A program made the position numbers and the translations under genes. The notes under the pieces were generated by a model. The model had not been told where the DNA came from. It ran no database searches and was given only the letters and a program-made list of their open reading frames with translations. This document shows positions 8,387 through 17,505 of a DNA stretch of 64,000 nt, in pieces; position 1 is the stretch's first letter, and every line of letters starts with the position of its first letter. This DNA is from Collimonas sp. OK307 (GTDB lineage Bacteria > Pseudomonadota > Gammaproteobacteria > Burkholderiales > Burkholderiaceae_D): positions 62,001 to 126,000 of the forward strand of contig NZ_FOQI01000003.1 of assembly GCF_900113705.1 (NCBI RefSeq), in the 5' to 3' direction.

Positions 8387-9238
8387 ATGATTGAGCGCCG
8401 CCCCATCCTCGACATGATCAGCCACCTGGTGCTGCTGCTGGGTGTCATCATCATCGCCTTTCCACTTTATGTGGCTTTCGTCGCCAGCACGCAAACTGCC
8501 GAGCAGGCAGCCGCCGCACCCATGTCCTTGCTGCCCGGCACACACTTTATCGAAAACTACAGCGCGCTATTGACCAAGGGCGCATCAGGCAACGTTTCGG
8601 CGCCGCCAGTGGCGCGCATGCTGATGGTGAGCCTGATCTCGGCGCTGGCGATCGCTATCGGCAAGATTTCGATTTCCATGCTGTCGGCATTTGCCATGGT
8701 GTATTTCCGCTTTCCCGGGCGCTCGTTCTTCTTCTGGATGATTTTCCTGACCTTGATGCTGCCGGTGGAAGTACGTATCACGCCGACCTATCAGGTGGTA
8801 TCCGATTTCGGCATGCTGAATACCTACGCCGGCCTGACCATACCGTTGATCGCTTCGGCCACAGCTACCTTCCTGTTCCGTCAGTTCTTCCTGACCATTC
8901 CGGATGAACTGGCGGAGGCGGCGCGCATCGACGGCGCCGGGCCGCTACGGTTTTTCAAAGATGTGATCTGGCCGCTGTCGCGCACCAATATCATCGCGCT
9001 GTTCGTGATCATGTTCATCTACGGCTGGAACCAGTATCTGTGGCCGCTGATGATCGCCACCAACCAGGACATGTATCCGATCGGTATCGGCATCAAGACC
9101 TTGATTACCGGCGGCGATTCGGCGGTGGAATGGAATATGGTGATGGCCACTTTGATCCTGGCGATGTTGCCGCCTGGCCTGGTAGTGGTGGTGATGCAAA
9201 AGTGGTTTGTGAAAGGATTGGTTGATTCCGAGAAGTGA
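8387..9238 (+). CDS. ugpE: sn-glycerol-3-phosphate ABC transporter permease UgpE
   Basis: Second membrane permease of the importer, 283 residues, starting [20 protein letters not shown]. The EAA loop is [20 protein letters not shown]. About six transmembrane helices. Its stop (TGA at 9236) is one base before the ATG of ugpC, which indicates translational coupling. Confidence 0.95.
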   Translation: MIERRPILDMISHLVLLLGVIIIAFPLYVAFVASTQTAEQAAAAPMSLLPGTHFIENYSALLTKGASGNVSAPPVARMLMVSLISALAIAIGKISISMLSAFAMVYFRFPGRSFFFWMIFLTLMLPVEVRITPTYQVVSDFGMLNTYAGLTIPLIASATATFLFRQFFLTIPDELAEAARIDGAGPLRFFKDVIWPLSRTNIIALFVIMFIYGWNQYLWPLMIATNQDMYPIGIGIKTLITGGDSAVEWNMVMATLILAMLPPGLVVVVMQKWFVKGLVDSEK

Positions 9239-9239
9239 T

Positions 9240-10319
9240 ATGGCAAAAGTACACCTAGAGAACGTCAAGAAAACCTACGGCAAGGCCCCCAAGGCGGTCG
9301 ATGTCATCCACGGCATTTCGATCGATATCGCCGATGGCGAATTCATTGTCATGGTGGGCCCTTCCGGCTGCGGTAAATCAACCCTGCTACGCATGGTGGC
9401 AGGACTGGAAGAAATCACTTCGGGCGACATCGTCATCGGCGACCGCGTAGTCAACAAGCTGGAGCCGAAAGACCGCGACATCGCCATGGTGTTCCAGAAC
9501 TATGCGCTGTATCCGCACATGAGCGTGTACGAGAACATGGCTTACGGCTTGAAGATCCGCGGCCTGAGCAAGGACGACATCGAAACCCGCGTGCAAAAGG
9601 CGGCCAAGATCCTGGAGCTCGGCGCCCTGCTCCAGCGTACGCCACGCCAATTGTCCGGGGGCCAGCGCCAGCGGGTGGCGATGGGGCGCGCGATCGTGCG
9701 CGAACCGGCAGTATTCCTGTTCGATGAGCCGTTATCCAACCTGGATGCCAAACTGCGCGTGCAGATGCGCCTGGAAATCCAGAAACTGCATCGCACGCTG
9801 GGCACTACCAGTTTGTATGTCACGCATGACCAGGTTGAAGCCATGACATTGGGCCAGCGCATGATCGTCATGAATGGCGGCCGTGCCGAACAAATCGGCA
9901 CGCCGGCCCAGGTCTATGCCAAACCGGCCACTACCTTTGTCGCCAGTTTTATAGGCTCACCGCCGATGAACCTGTTGCAGGGGCGCCTGGCGGACGATGG
10001 CGGCAGCTTCACGCTAGCCAACGCCGACGCCATCAAGCTGCCGTTTATCCACAACGCCATCGCCGGCCATGATTGCATCATGGGTCTGCGCCCGGAACAG
10101 TTGATCTTTGGCCAGCCTGGCTTGACGATGCGCGCGGAACTGGTCGAAGCGCTTGGCGCCGATCTGCTGGTGCATGCATCGATTGGAGATCAGCTGTTGG
10201 TGATGCGGGTACCGGCTGCGACTGCGGTCGAAGCCGGACAGAAAATCACTGCCGGTTTTGACCCGGCAGCTTTACATTGGTTTAATTCACAGACCACGCA
10301 ACGTATCGAGCTTGGATAA
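9240..10319 (+). CDS. ugpC: sn-glycerol-3-phosphate ABC transporter ATP-binding protein UgpC
   Basis: ATPase of the importer, 359 residues. Walker [13 protein letters not shown] signature [14 protein letters not shown], Walker [13 protein letters not shown] and the switch His in YVTHDQ are all intact. The C-terminal third is the TOBE/regulatory region, which in MalK-like ATPases receives regulatory signals. I use the ATG at 9240; an in-frame ATG at 9222 lies inside ugpE. No ugpQ phosphodiesterase follows: the operon ends at a perfect palindrome. Confidence 0.95.
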   Translation: MAKVHLENVKKTYGKAPKAVDVIHGISIDIADGEFIVMVGPSGCGKSTLLRMVAGLEEITSGDIVIGDRVVNKLEPKDRDIAMVFQNYALYPHMSVYENMAYGLKIRGLSKDDIETRVQKAAKILELGALLQRTPRQLSGGQRQRVAMGRAIVREPAVFLFDEPLSNLDAKLRVQMRLEIQKLHRTLGTTSLYVTHDQVEAMTLGQRMIVMNGGRAEQIGTPAQVYAKPATTFVASFIGSPPMNLLQGRLADDGGSFTLANADAIKLPFIHNAIAGHDCIMGLRPEQLIFGQPGLTMRAELVEALGADLLVHASIGDQLLVMRVPAATAVEAGQKITAGFDPAALHWFNSQTTQRIELG

Positions 10320-10347
10320 AACCAGGGCGCTGATCAGCGCCCTGGTT
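10320..10347. terminator. Perfect 28-bp palindrome between convergent ugpC and acylase genes
   Basis: The 28 bases read the same on both strands, giving a 12-bp stem or better with a tiny loop. It starts one base after the ugpC stop and ends 17 bases before the stop of the opposing gene. No U-run on either side. Position and strength suggest a shared bidirectional transcript end. Confidence 0.6.
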
Positions 10348-10364
10348 GCCATCTGCCTGCGACT

Positions 10365-12797
10365 TCAATTGCCCGGCTGCAGCAGAATCCTCTCCATCGT
10401 GGCTTTCTCCACCGCCGCACGGGAATATAGCAAAGGGAAATACTCACCCTTGAGCCACTTGTCGGCCAGATCGCGATAATGCGGACTATCCGGATCACCC
10501 GATTGCCCAGGTGAATTTACCGCACGCGAGTTATCCCAGTTGCCGACATCGACCACCACTCGGAACGACGGGCCGTTGGTTTGCAGGAAATCGCTGCTGC
10601 GATAGGTCGATTGATTGGGAGAGTAAGCGCCGCCATGAGTGGGCATGGGTCCGACATTCAATTTTGCACGGATGGCGTCGTCCACTGCTGCGGCCAGGGG
10701 ATGTTCCATCAGGTTGTGATGCAGCTTGCCCCATTGCCATTGGTTGGCATCGCTGCCTTGCAATTTTTGCAGCTCGGCATAAGCCTCGCTCAAGCTGGTC
10801 AGCAATAGCTGGTCGCGCTTGTGCATCGCGTCAGGGCCGAAACGCGGCGCCGGCTGCTCCAGGTTATCCAGCAATACGGCAACGTCCGGCTCGCCCATTG
10901 CTTTGGCTGCGGCCGGGCTTAACACCGCGTCCTTGAAAGCTTTACCTAAATGGCGCGAGAGCCAGACTTCAAACAGAGCCGCCTGCGGCGAATCCGCGCG
11001 CTCGACGAAATCCCAGCCGGTAAATACGTTCAGCGCCGCCTGGGTCTGCGCGTCGCTGGAAGATAACGGTTTCAACAACGTCATCAGACGCCTGGCGGGA
11101 ATCGACAGATCGTCATTTTGCAGACGCATGGAATCTTCCAGCGAGACTTTATCCAGTGACGACAACACCTCACTGATGCGCGTGAAGCGCGAATTATTGG
11201 TCCACTCAAAACCCAGCTTGCGTTCGCGGTAGGGATAACCGTCCGGCAAATTCATTTGATTGGCGGATGCGAACCATCCTTGCTTCGGGTTGTAGCTTGA
11301 CGGCAGCTGGTCACCGGACCAGAAGCCGGCCCATTCGTAACGGCCGTCGCCTGGCACCGGCAGCAAGCCATCCCAGTCAGGACGGATCGGCGCCAACCCA
11401 CCCGGCACCCAACCGATATTGCCCTTGGTATCGGCATACACCTGGTTCTCGGTCGGCGCGCCCCAATGCAGCAAGGAATGCTTGAACTGGGCAAAATTCT
11501 TGGCGCGCATGTACTCTATGCTGCCGAAATAAGGCGACATGCCGGGTTCCAGCCAGCCCGAACGCACCGCGAAGGCACGATTTTTCCCCGGCTCGAAAAA
11601 AATTACCGGGCCATGCCGGCTGAATGTCAGCTCGGCATTAACCGGCGTCGCACCCTTGACCTGGATTTGTTCCGTGATGACCTTGAACGGCTCCCATTTA
11701 CCTTGGTATTTATACTGATCCGCGTGCTCAGGATTGATCTGGTAGACGTACAAATCTTCCTGGTCGATATTGAAAATCGTCAGGCCGAAGGCGATGCTGC
11801 CGTTGTGTCCGATCGAAATACCTGGTAATGCGGGTTCGCCGGCGCCGATGACATTCAATCCCGGCGCATTGATATGGGCGATGTAACGCAAGGACGGCGT
11901 CGAATACGCACGATGCGGATCGTTCGCCATGATGGCGCGGCCGGTGGCGGATTTTGCCGGCGCGATTACCCAGTTGTTGCTGCCTTCGGTGATCTCTTCC
12001 GGATTCTCCGCGGCGGCAATCACCACGGCATCGCTCTGCGCACTATGCAAGCTGTCTTTAGTGATCTTCACGCCCTGGGTGGCGAGCTGGAATACTTTCA
12101 GTAAATCTTTCGGCAGACAAGGATCCAGTCCGTCGGGTATCACCGTCTCCCATTTCGGCGTCAGGCCGACGCGGATTTCATCGGATTTAAGATCGGCTAT
12201 GCAAGCGACGTTGGCACGCGCCACTTCACTGGTCAGATTGCGGGTCAGGCCATGGCTGCGGATGCGTACCACGTCTTCCGCCAGCCATCGGGCCGGTGCA
12301 TAACCGAGCTGCTTGAACTCGAACGGCAATTTATCCGGATGGGTATTGATATAATCGACGTAGGCATTAATGCCTGCTACGAAAGTATCCGCCACATGCT
12401 GCGCTTGCGGGCCGTAGGATTGCCACTCGCGCTGCATGTCGCCACGGTATAGAAACAGCCTGGCGGCACGGTCTTGCTGGACATAGGCGGGACCGAATAC
12501 CTGCGCCAGCTGCCCCAGGCCGCGACGGCGCCACAAATCGATCTGGAACAGGCGGTCGCGCGCCGCGTTGAAACCCTGGACAAAAAATGCGTCGTCCTGA
12601 TTCGCAGCGTATATGTGCGGTACACCCCATTGGTCTACCAGGATTTCCGCAGGTTTTTTCAAACCTGCTATCTTGTAGGTAACCGTCGGCGCTTGCGGTA
12701 CATCCCTGGCCTGGCTTGAAGTTGCTGCCAGCAGCACTAGCAATGCCGCCGCATACGGGGCAAACCCGGAATATGTCGAAAATAGCGATCGTTGCAT
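10365..12797 (-). CDS. Penicillin acylase family Ntn-hydrolase, exported
   Basis: Family members cleave amides such as penicillins, N-acyl-homoserine lactones or other N-acyl amino compounds. They are made as a precursor that cuts itself to expose an N-terminal Ser. Starting at 12797 gives 810 residues with a signal peptide ending SSQA (about residue 30); an earlier in-frame start would add 19 residues before the signal. The cleavage point is probably GSNNWVIAP, with Ser at 273; the Asn-Asn-Trp after it and the downstream MANDPH motif are typical. Substrate is unknown; quorum-signal acylase activity is possible but unproven. Monocistronic, converging on ugpC. Confidence 0.88.
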   Translation of the reverse strand: MQRSLFSTYSGFAPYAAALLVLLAATSSQARDVPQAPTVTYKIAGLKKPAEILVDQWGVPHIYAANQDDAFFVQGFNAARDRLFQIDLWRRRGLGQLAQVFGPAYVQQDRAARLFLYRGDMQREWQSYGPQAQHVADTFVAGINAYVDYINTHPDKLPFEFKQLGYAPARWLAEDVVRIRSHGLTRNLTSEVARANVACIADLKSDEIRVGLTPKWETVIPDGLDPCLPKDLLKVFQLATQGVKITKDSLHSAQSDAVVIAAAENPEEITEGSNNWVIAPAKSATGRAIMANDPHRAYSTPSLRYIAHINAPGLNVIGAGEPALPGISIGHNGSIAFGLTIFNIDQEDLYVYQINPEHADQYKYQGKWEPFKVITEQIQVKGATPVNAELTFSRHGPVIFFEPGKNRAFAVRSGWLEPGMSPYFGSIEYMRAKNFAQFKHSLLHWGAPTENQVYADTKGNIGWVPGGLAPIRPDWDGLLPVPGDGRYEWAGFWSGDQLPSSYNPKQGWFASANQMNLPDGYPYRERKLGFEWTNNSRFTRISEVLSSLDKVSLEDSMRLQNDDLSIPARRLMTLLKPLSSSDAQTQAALNVFTGWDFVERADSPQAALFEVWLSRHLGKAFKDAVLSPAAAKAMGEPDVAVLLDNLEQPAPRFGPDAMHKRDQLLLTSLSEAYAELQKLQGSDANQWQWGKLHHNLMEHPLAAAVDDAIRAKLNVGPMPTHGGAYSPNQSTYRSSDFLQTNGPSFRVVVDVGNWDNSRAVNSPGQSGDPDSPHYRDLADKWLKGEYFPLLYSRAAVEKATMERILLQPGN

Positions 12798-12874
12798 AAG
12801 CACCCGTCTCTTTTGTATTTTATTTATGTACAAATCAACTATTGCCAGGCACAACGGCTCTCGCCGGTTACATC

Positions 12875-13108
12875 TTATTCCGTCAACGCAACCAGGTTAT
12901 CTACCTCGATTTTGGCAAACTCCACACTGCTGTCGTAGGCCGTATCCTCGCTGGTGTGCGCACTTTCCGTATTGGTACGGCTGGAAACGCTAGCCCCGGC
13001 TTTCAATATCTGATAACCGTCATGCCACAGATCGTCGTGCCCCTGCACCGGCTTTGGCACGATGACGTAACCGCGATATTCGACGTTTTGTTTGGTTTGA
13101 TCGTTCAT
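12875..13108 (-). CDS. Small hypothetical protein (77 aa)
   Basis: I do not recognise it. It is short, acidic and polar, without signal peptide or membrane helix, beginning MNDQTKQNVEYRGYVIVPKP. A GAGG ribosome site lies 7 nt before the ATG. It is divergent from the diiron protein at 13261 and upstream of the acylase. The aromatic-rich first half (YRGYVIVPKPVQGHDDLWHD) looks like a folded beta structure rather than a chance frame. Confidence 0.6.
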   Translation of the reverse strand: MNDQTKQNVEYRGYVIVPKPVQGHDDLWHDGYQILKAGASVSSRTNTESAHTSEDTAYDSSVEFAKIEVDNLVALTE

Positions 13109-13260
13109 ATGGGCCTCGCTGCAAAATAAGCCTTAATCGTAGCATGAGCTCGACATCCACACATTCCGGCAAAATCGTGTACCTTGAACCTATTGTAGAA
13201 GCGAGCGTCTTACCTGTAAGCGAGTTCTATATCAGTCACAACCTCATGGAGAGATTGATT

Positions 13261-14088
13261 ATGCACAAAGGTAGTGAAGAAAATACGCATTGGAAAATCG
13301 CCGACCTGGATTTTTCAAAAATTAATACCGCACAAGTCCGGCCAAATGAAAACCTTTTCTATCTGGTCGCATGCGCTTCGTTTGTCGAAAGCGGCTCCCA
13401 TTTATATACCCAAAACCTGGTGGATTATTACGGCGACGAGCCGGAAATTTCCAATTGGCTACGTGAGCAATGGGAAGTTGAAGAATTGCAGCACGGCCAG
13501 GCGCTGCGCACCTATGTCGAGCACATATGGCCGGAATTCGACTGGCAAACCGCCTATCAGAATTTCCTCGATGAATATTCGACCTATTGCAAAGTAGAAC
13601 TACTGGAGCCCAGCAAAGGTTTGGAAATGGTGGCGCGCTGCGTGGTGGAAGCCGGTACCGCCACTTTCTACAGCGCCTTGTCGCGCAGTACGGATGAACC
13701 GGTATTAAAGGACCTGGCCTCGCGCATCGCCAAGGATGAAGTAAATCACTACAAACACTTCTTCCGCTACTTCCGCCGTTTCCGGCAGAACGAGGGATTA
13801 CGCCGGCACCGCATCTTCGGCGCCTTGCGCCGTCGCACCCTGGAAATGAAAAATGAAGATGCTGCCTGCGCCCTGCGCCACGTGCTCAGCGCCAGAGCGC
13901 CGCAGCACGCCGACGACCAGGCCATGCTGCAACAGATCCACAGCAAGATGAACACCACCATACGCAGCCATCTGTCGCCCGACATGACCATCAAGATGAT
14001 CATGCGGCCACTGGATCTGCCGCATGCGGTGCAGTCGCTGGTGGCCTATCCGGTTACGCAAATCATGAACAAGGTGTTCCTGCGTTGA
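13261..14088 (+). CDS. Ferritin-like diiron protein
   Basis: A helical-bundle protein of about 275 residues with a complete set of diiron ligands: Glu43, Glu75xxHis78 (EELQHG), Glu130 (VVEAGTATFY) and Glu160xxHis163 (EVNHYKHF). Acyl-ACP desaturases and related oxygenases carry the same E/ExxH/E/ExxH pattern, so an oxidative enzyme on a lipid or small molecule is plausible. Substrate unknown. I choose the ATG at 13261 because GGAGAG lies 8 bases upstream; in-frame ATGs at 13246 and 13144 would lengthen it by 5 or 39 residues. No obvious operon partner; an amidohydrolase converges from the other side. Confidence 0.8.
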   Translation: MHKGSEENTHWKIADLDFSKINTAQVRPNENLFYLVACASFVESGSHLYTQNLVDYYGDEPEISNWLREQWEVEELQHGQALRTYVEHIWPEFDWQTAYQNFLDEYSTYCKVELLEPSKGLEMVARCVVEAGTATFYSALSRSTDEPVLKDLASRIAKDEVNHYKHFFRYFRRFRQNEGLRRHRIFGALRRRTLEMKNEDAACALRHVLSARAPQHADDQAMLQQIHSKMNTTIRSHLSPDMTIKMIMRPLDLPHAVQSLVAYPVTQIMNKVFLR

Positions 14089-14126
14089 TCGGATACCTGC
14101 GCGCCTTCGCTTGCCCTCCCGTGCCG

Positions 14127-14984
14127 CTACAAGCGATAGAAACGCTGCGCATTCAAGCCCATCACCTGTTGCCGCTGGAGCGGATCGAGATCGCCCAGCA
14201 ACGTGTCGGTCGCCGCCAGCCAGCGCCCATAATCACCCGCCAGCCTGACTACCGGCCAGTCGCTGCCCCAGATCACCCGCTGCGCACCGAAAACCTCCAG
14301 GACATGGCTTACATACGGCTGCAGTTGCGCAACCTGCCAGTCGGCCGCAGCTTCGGTCACCAGCCCGGATAACTTGCAATACACCTGCGGCAACGCCGCC
14401 AGGCAGGTAATCGATGCCCGCCAGGGCTCCAGTGCGGCGCTGGCAATCTGCGGTTTAGCCGCATGATCGATGACGATCGGTAAATCCGGATAGCGTTCGG
14501 CAAACTTCAGCAAAGCCGGCAAGTGACGCGGCAGCACCAGCGCATCCATGCTCAGCCGATGGCGTTGCATCGCGGCGATCGCCGGCGCCAGCAGCGGATC
14601 GTCAATCCAGTCGTCGGCAAGGTCTTGCAGCATCGGCCGCAGGCCGCGCATTTTCGGATGGCTGGCCAGCAGCGGTATCTGCTGTTCAGCATTGAGTGCC
14701 TTCAAATCGGCCCAGCCAACCACCGCCCGGACAAACGAATGCCGCTCCGCCAGGTTAAGCAGGAACAAGGTATCGCTCATGGTTGGCAGGGATTGCACCA
14801 GCACGCTGCCGCCGATGCCATATTGCCGCAGCAGCGGCTCCAGCTGATCCGGCAGAAAATCGCGATGAATTTCCGCCAGTTCCGGCGGCGGCCATTGTCC
14901 GGCCCGGTTGGCCAGCAGCCAGAAATGTTGGTGGGCATCAATGCGCAGGGGAGGAAACGCTGTATCGGCAAGCATATTACCCAT
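14127..14984 (-). CDS. Amidohydrolase family protein (fuconolactonase-like)
   Basis: A metal-dependent TIM-barrel hydrolase of 285 residues. It opens with RIDAHQHFWL, the N-terminal HxH metal motif of the amidohydrolase-2/L-fuconolactonase group. Later motifs are PIVIDHAAKP, and VIWGSDWPVV near the C-terminus with the conserved Asp. Such enzymes hydrolyse sugar lactones or act on dicarboxylic intermediates; the substrate here cannot be read. It stands alone and is divergent from the two-component pair at 15195. Start could also be the ATG three codons in (14975). Confidence 0.85.
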   Translation of the reverse strand: MGNMLADTAFPPLRIDAHQHFWLLANRAGQWPPPELAEIHRDFLPDQLEPLLRQYGIGGSVLVQSLPTMSDTLFLLNLAERHSFVRAVVGWADLKALNAEQQIPLLASHPKMRGLRPMLQDLADDWIDDPLLAPAIAAMQRHRLSMDALVLPRHLPALLKFAERYPDLPIVIDHAAKPQIASAALEPWRASITCLAALPQVYCKLSGLVTEAAADWQVAQLQPYVSHVLEVFGAQRVIWGSDWPVVRLAGDYGRWLAATDTLLGDLDPLQRQQVMGLNAQRFYRL

Positions 14985-15035
14985 CTCGAATTAGTGTCTT
15001 TTGCAATGCGTACGGACCGTTTCATCTACATCAAA

Positions 15036-15052
15036 GGTCCATTGGATGGACC
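15036..15052. promoter_or_regulatory. Inverted repeat in a divergent promoter region
   Basis: GGTCCAT (15036-15042) and ATGGACC (15046-15052) are a perfect 7-bp inverted repeat with a 3-bp spacer, the usual size of a dimeric repressor site. It lies 52 bp upstream of the amidohydrolase start and 143 bp before the response regulator. Likely an operator for the amidohydrolase gene; the regulator is not in view. Confidence 0.4.
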
Positions 15053-15194
15053 AATACTAGCATGTGCGATTTTGGCCCGGCAATTGAAAATTTTCCGGTG
15101 TCTCGATTTTTTGGTAGCCAAGTCCGGGCTCGCCTTTCATAATCCGCCTCATCGCCAAGAGTTGTCATGGCGAATCCCCGAGACGGAAAAAAAT

Positions 15195-15872
15195 ATGCGA
15201 ATTTTGCTGGTAGAAGACAACAGGCCACTATCCGAATGGCTGGCGCTTACCTTACATCGCAATAAATACACGGTCGATTGTGTCTATAACGGCGCCGACG
15301 CCGACCATTTATTGCTAACTCAACAATACGAGTTGGTGATCCTTGACATGTCCCTGCCAAAACTGGATGGCAGCGAAGTATTGAAGCGGCTGCGCGCCCG
15401 TCACAACAACGTACCGGTCCTGATCCTGACAGCCAACAATTCGGTCGAGGGCCGCATCATCGGCCTCAATAACGGCGCCGACGACTACATGGCAAAACCG
15501 TTCGACGTCAACGAACTGGAAGCGCGTATCCGCGCCCTGCTACGCCGTTCCAACCAGCAACGCAACCCGATCCTGCAGTGCGGCTCGCTAAGTTACGACA
15601 GCAACAGCCTGATCTTTTCGATAAACGGTGTGGCGCTAACCCTGACCCGCCGCGAGCATGCGGTGCTGGAAACGCTGATCATGAAAATGGGGAAGACCGT
15701 CAGCAAGCAAGCGCTGGCGGAGAGCCTGTACGCGATGGCCGAAGACGTGTCGCAGGATGCGATTGAAGTCTATATCCATCGGATCCGCAAGAAACTGGAA
15801 CATGGCGACGCTGCCATCATCACTTTGCGCGGGCTCGGTTATCTGCTCAAGCACCACCAAGAAGCCCCATGA
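15195..15872 (+). CDS. OmpR-family response regulator, TctD-like
   Basis: A 225-residue transcription factor. The receiver domain starts MRILLVEDN with its acidic pocket, the phospho-Asp is in YELVILDMSLPKLDG, and KPFD carries the conserved Lys. The C-terminal winged helix contains TRREHAVLETLI and ends in DAIEVYIHRIRKKLE with TLRGLGYLL. The frame is open far upstream, but the ATG at 15195 gives the normal family length. It overlaps the sensor kinase by 4 bases (ATGA). TctD activates tricarboxylate uptake in other bacteria; here a porin follows the pair. Confidence 0.92.
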   Translation: MRILLVEDNRPLSEWLALTLHRNKYTVDCVYNGADADHLLLTQQYELVILDMSLPKLDGSEVLKRLRARHNNVPVLILTANNSVEGRIIGLNNGADDYMAKPFDVNELEARIRALLRRSNQQRNPILQCGSLSYDSNSLIFSINGVALTLTRREHAVLETLIMKMGKTVSKQALAESLYAMAEDVSQDAIEVYIHRIRKKLEHGDAAIITLRGLGYLLKHHQEAP

Positions 15873-17305
15873 AGATTCGCAGCCTGCGCACGCAGCTGCT
15901 GCTGTGGCTGCTGGTACCGCTGATACTGTTCGTCGGCTTCAACATCTGGGTTACCTACACCAACGCAATCGAGATGGCCACCGTGGTTCACGACCGGATG
16001 CTGCTCGGCTCGGCGCGCATCATCGCTGAACAGATACGCTATGAGGACGACGTATTGCAAGTGGTGATTCCCCCCGCCGCGCTCGAGCTGTTTCAATCGG
16101 ATTCGCATGACCGGGTGTACTACCGCGTGGTGGCGGCCAACGGCAGGCTGCTGGCCGGCCAGATCGACTTACCCAATCCGCTGCACATACCGCGTAACGA
16201 GGAAGCCGTCTATTTCAACGCCAGCTTCCGCGACGATCCGGTGCGCATTGTCGCCTTTTCGCAGCCGATGTTTGGCGTTCCCGGACAGGAGTCGGTCCTG
16301 ATCGAAGTGGCGCAGACGCAGCATTCCTACAAGGCGTTGTCAGACCGCATGTGGGAACACACCGTGCTGCAGCAACTAGCCATCCTGGCGTTGGTTGTCT
16401 TTCTGCTGTTGCTTGGATTACGCCATGGCCTGGCGCCGATGATGCGCCTGCGAGACCGCGTGCGGCGCCGCAAGCCAGGCACTCTGGAAGAACTCGATAC
16501 GGCGCCGGTGCCAATCGAACTGGCGCCGCTGGTGCATGCTATCAACGACTATGTGCAACGGCTGGACGATCATATGTCAGCCCATGGGCGTTTCATCGCT
16601 AATGCGTCGCATCAGTTGCGCACGCCGCTGACGCTGCTCAACACACAGGTCGACTACGGCCTGCGCAGCAGCGACGTAAAAACCAAGGATGCAGCACTGC
16701 GCGCCATCAACAACGGCGTGCAGCACGGGATCCGGCTAGTCAACCAGTTGCTGACGCTGTCCAATGCCGAAACCCGCGTCGGTCATCCGTTGCGCCAAAC
16801 CGACGTCAACCTGCCAGAAGTGGCGCAGCGGGTATTGGAAAAACTGGCGACCCTGGCCCAGACCAAGAATATCGATCTGGGCCTTGAGTTTGCCGGGGTT
16901 CCGATCATGGTTCGGGCTTCGCCATTCATGCTGGAAGAGCTGGTCGCTAACCTGGTCGATAACGCGCTGCGCTATACCCCGGCCGGCGGCAGGGTAACTG
17001 TCGCTGTCGCCGCAACCGAAGATGCCGCCGTACTGCGCGTCGAAGACAACGGCCCTGGCATTCCCTGTGAAGAACGAGAGCGGGTATTCGAACGTTTCTA
17101 TCGCCTGCACGAAGAGCGCTCGGATGGCAGCGGCCTGGGACTTGCCATCGTGCGCGAGATTGCGCTCGCCAGCCACGCTGAGATTACGTTATCCAGCCCG
17201 CCGGCAGGTAGTGGACTAATCGTTACGATCAGCTTCCCCGCCGTGAAAAGTCCAGACATCCCGATGCCCCTCGCCGACCTGGCAAACCCGGCCCGTCTGC
17301 CATAG
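15869..17305 (+). CDS. Sensor histidine kinase, TctE-like
   Basis: Inner-membrane kinase of 478 residues. One membrane helix sits near residues 8-27. A periplasmic domain of the two-component-kinase N-terminal (2CSK_N) type follows, starting VVHDRMLLGSARIIAEQIRY, then a second helix near 170-190. The H-box is ANASHQLRTPLTLL; the ATP-binding domain has NLVDNALRYTP, VEDNGPGIP and GSGLGLAIV. Translationally coupled to the regulator upstream. The family senses citrate-like tricarboxylates, but no TctCBA transporter is in this window. Confidence 0.92.
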   Translation: MKIRSLRTQLLLWLLVPLILFVGFNIWVTYTNAIEMATVVHDRMLLGSARIIAEQIRYEDDVLQVVIPPAALELFQSDSHDRVYYRVVAANGRLLAGQIDLPNPLHIPRNEEAVYFNASFRDDPVRIVAFSQPMFGVPGQESVLIEVAQTQHSYKALSDRMWEHTVLQQLAILALVVFLLLLGLRHGLAPMMRLRDRVRRRKPGTLEELDTAPVPIELAPLVHAINDYVQRLDDHMSAHGRFIANASHQLRTPLTLLNTQVDYGLRSSDVKTKDAALRAINNGVQHGIRLVNQLLTLSNAETRVGHPLRQTDVNLPEVAQRVLEKLATLAQTKNIDLGLEFAGVPIMVRASPFMLEELVANLVDNALRYTPAGGRVTVAVAATEDAAVLRVEDNGPGIPCEERERVFERFYRLHEERSDGSGLGLAIVREIALASHAEITLSSPPAGSGLIVTISFPAVKSPDIPMPLADLANPARLP

Positions 17306-17505
17306 GCAGATTCGGGCATTTTCCAGAAAAGCTTACTGAAAGCTTTCAAAATCCACATTTATTTGAGCTTGCTGTGGCGCAAATCCCACAGTTGGCGGCC
17401 AGCCATTTGGCGTGCTGAAAGCAGTTAGTAAGCTTGCGAATTTTATAGTTGGGCCACTGATCTGCGAGATTGGTAATTCCAACTACAAAATATCTGGAGA
17501 CGACA

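Noticed and set aside
10320-10365. Missing ugpQ after ugpC
   Set aside because: Not a deletion scar: the operon ends at a clean palindrome, and ugpQ is often unlinked.
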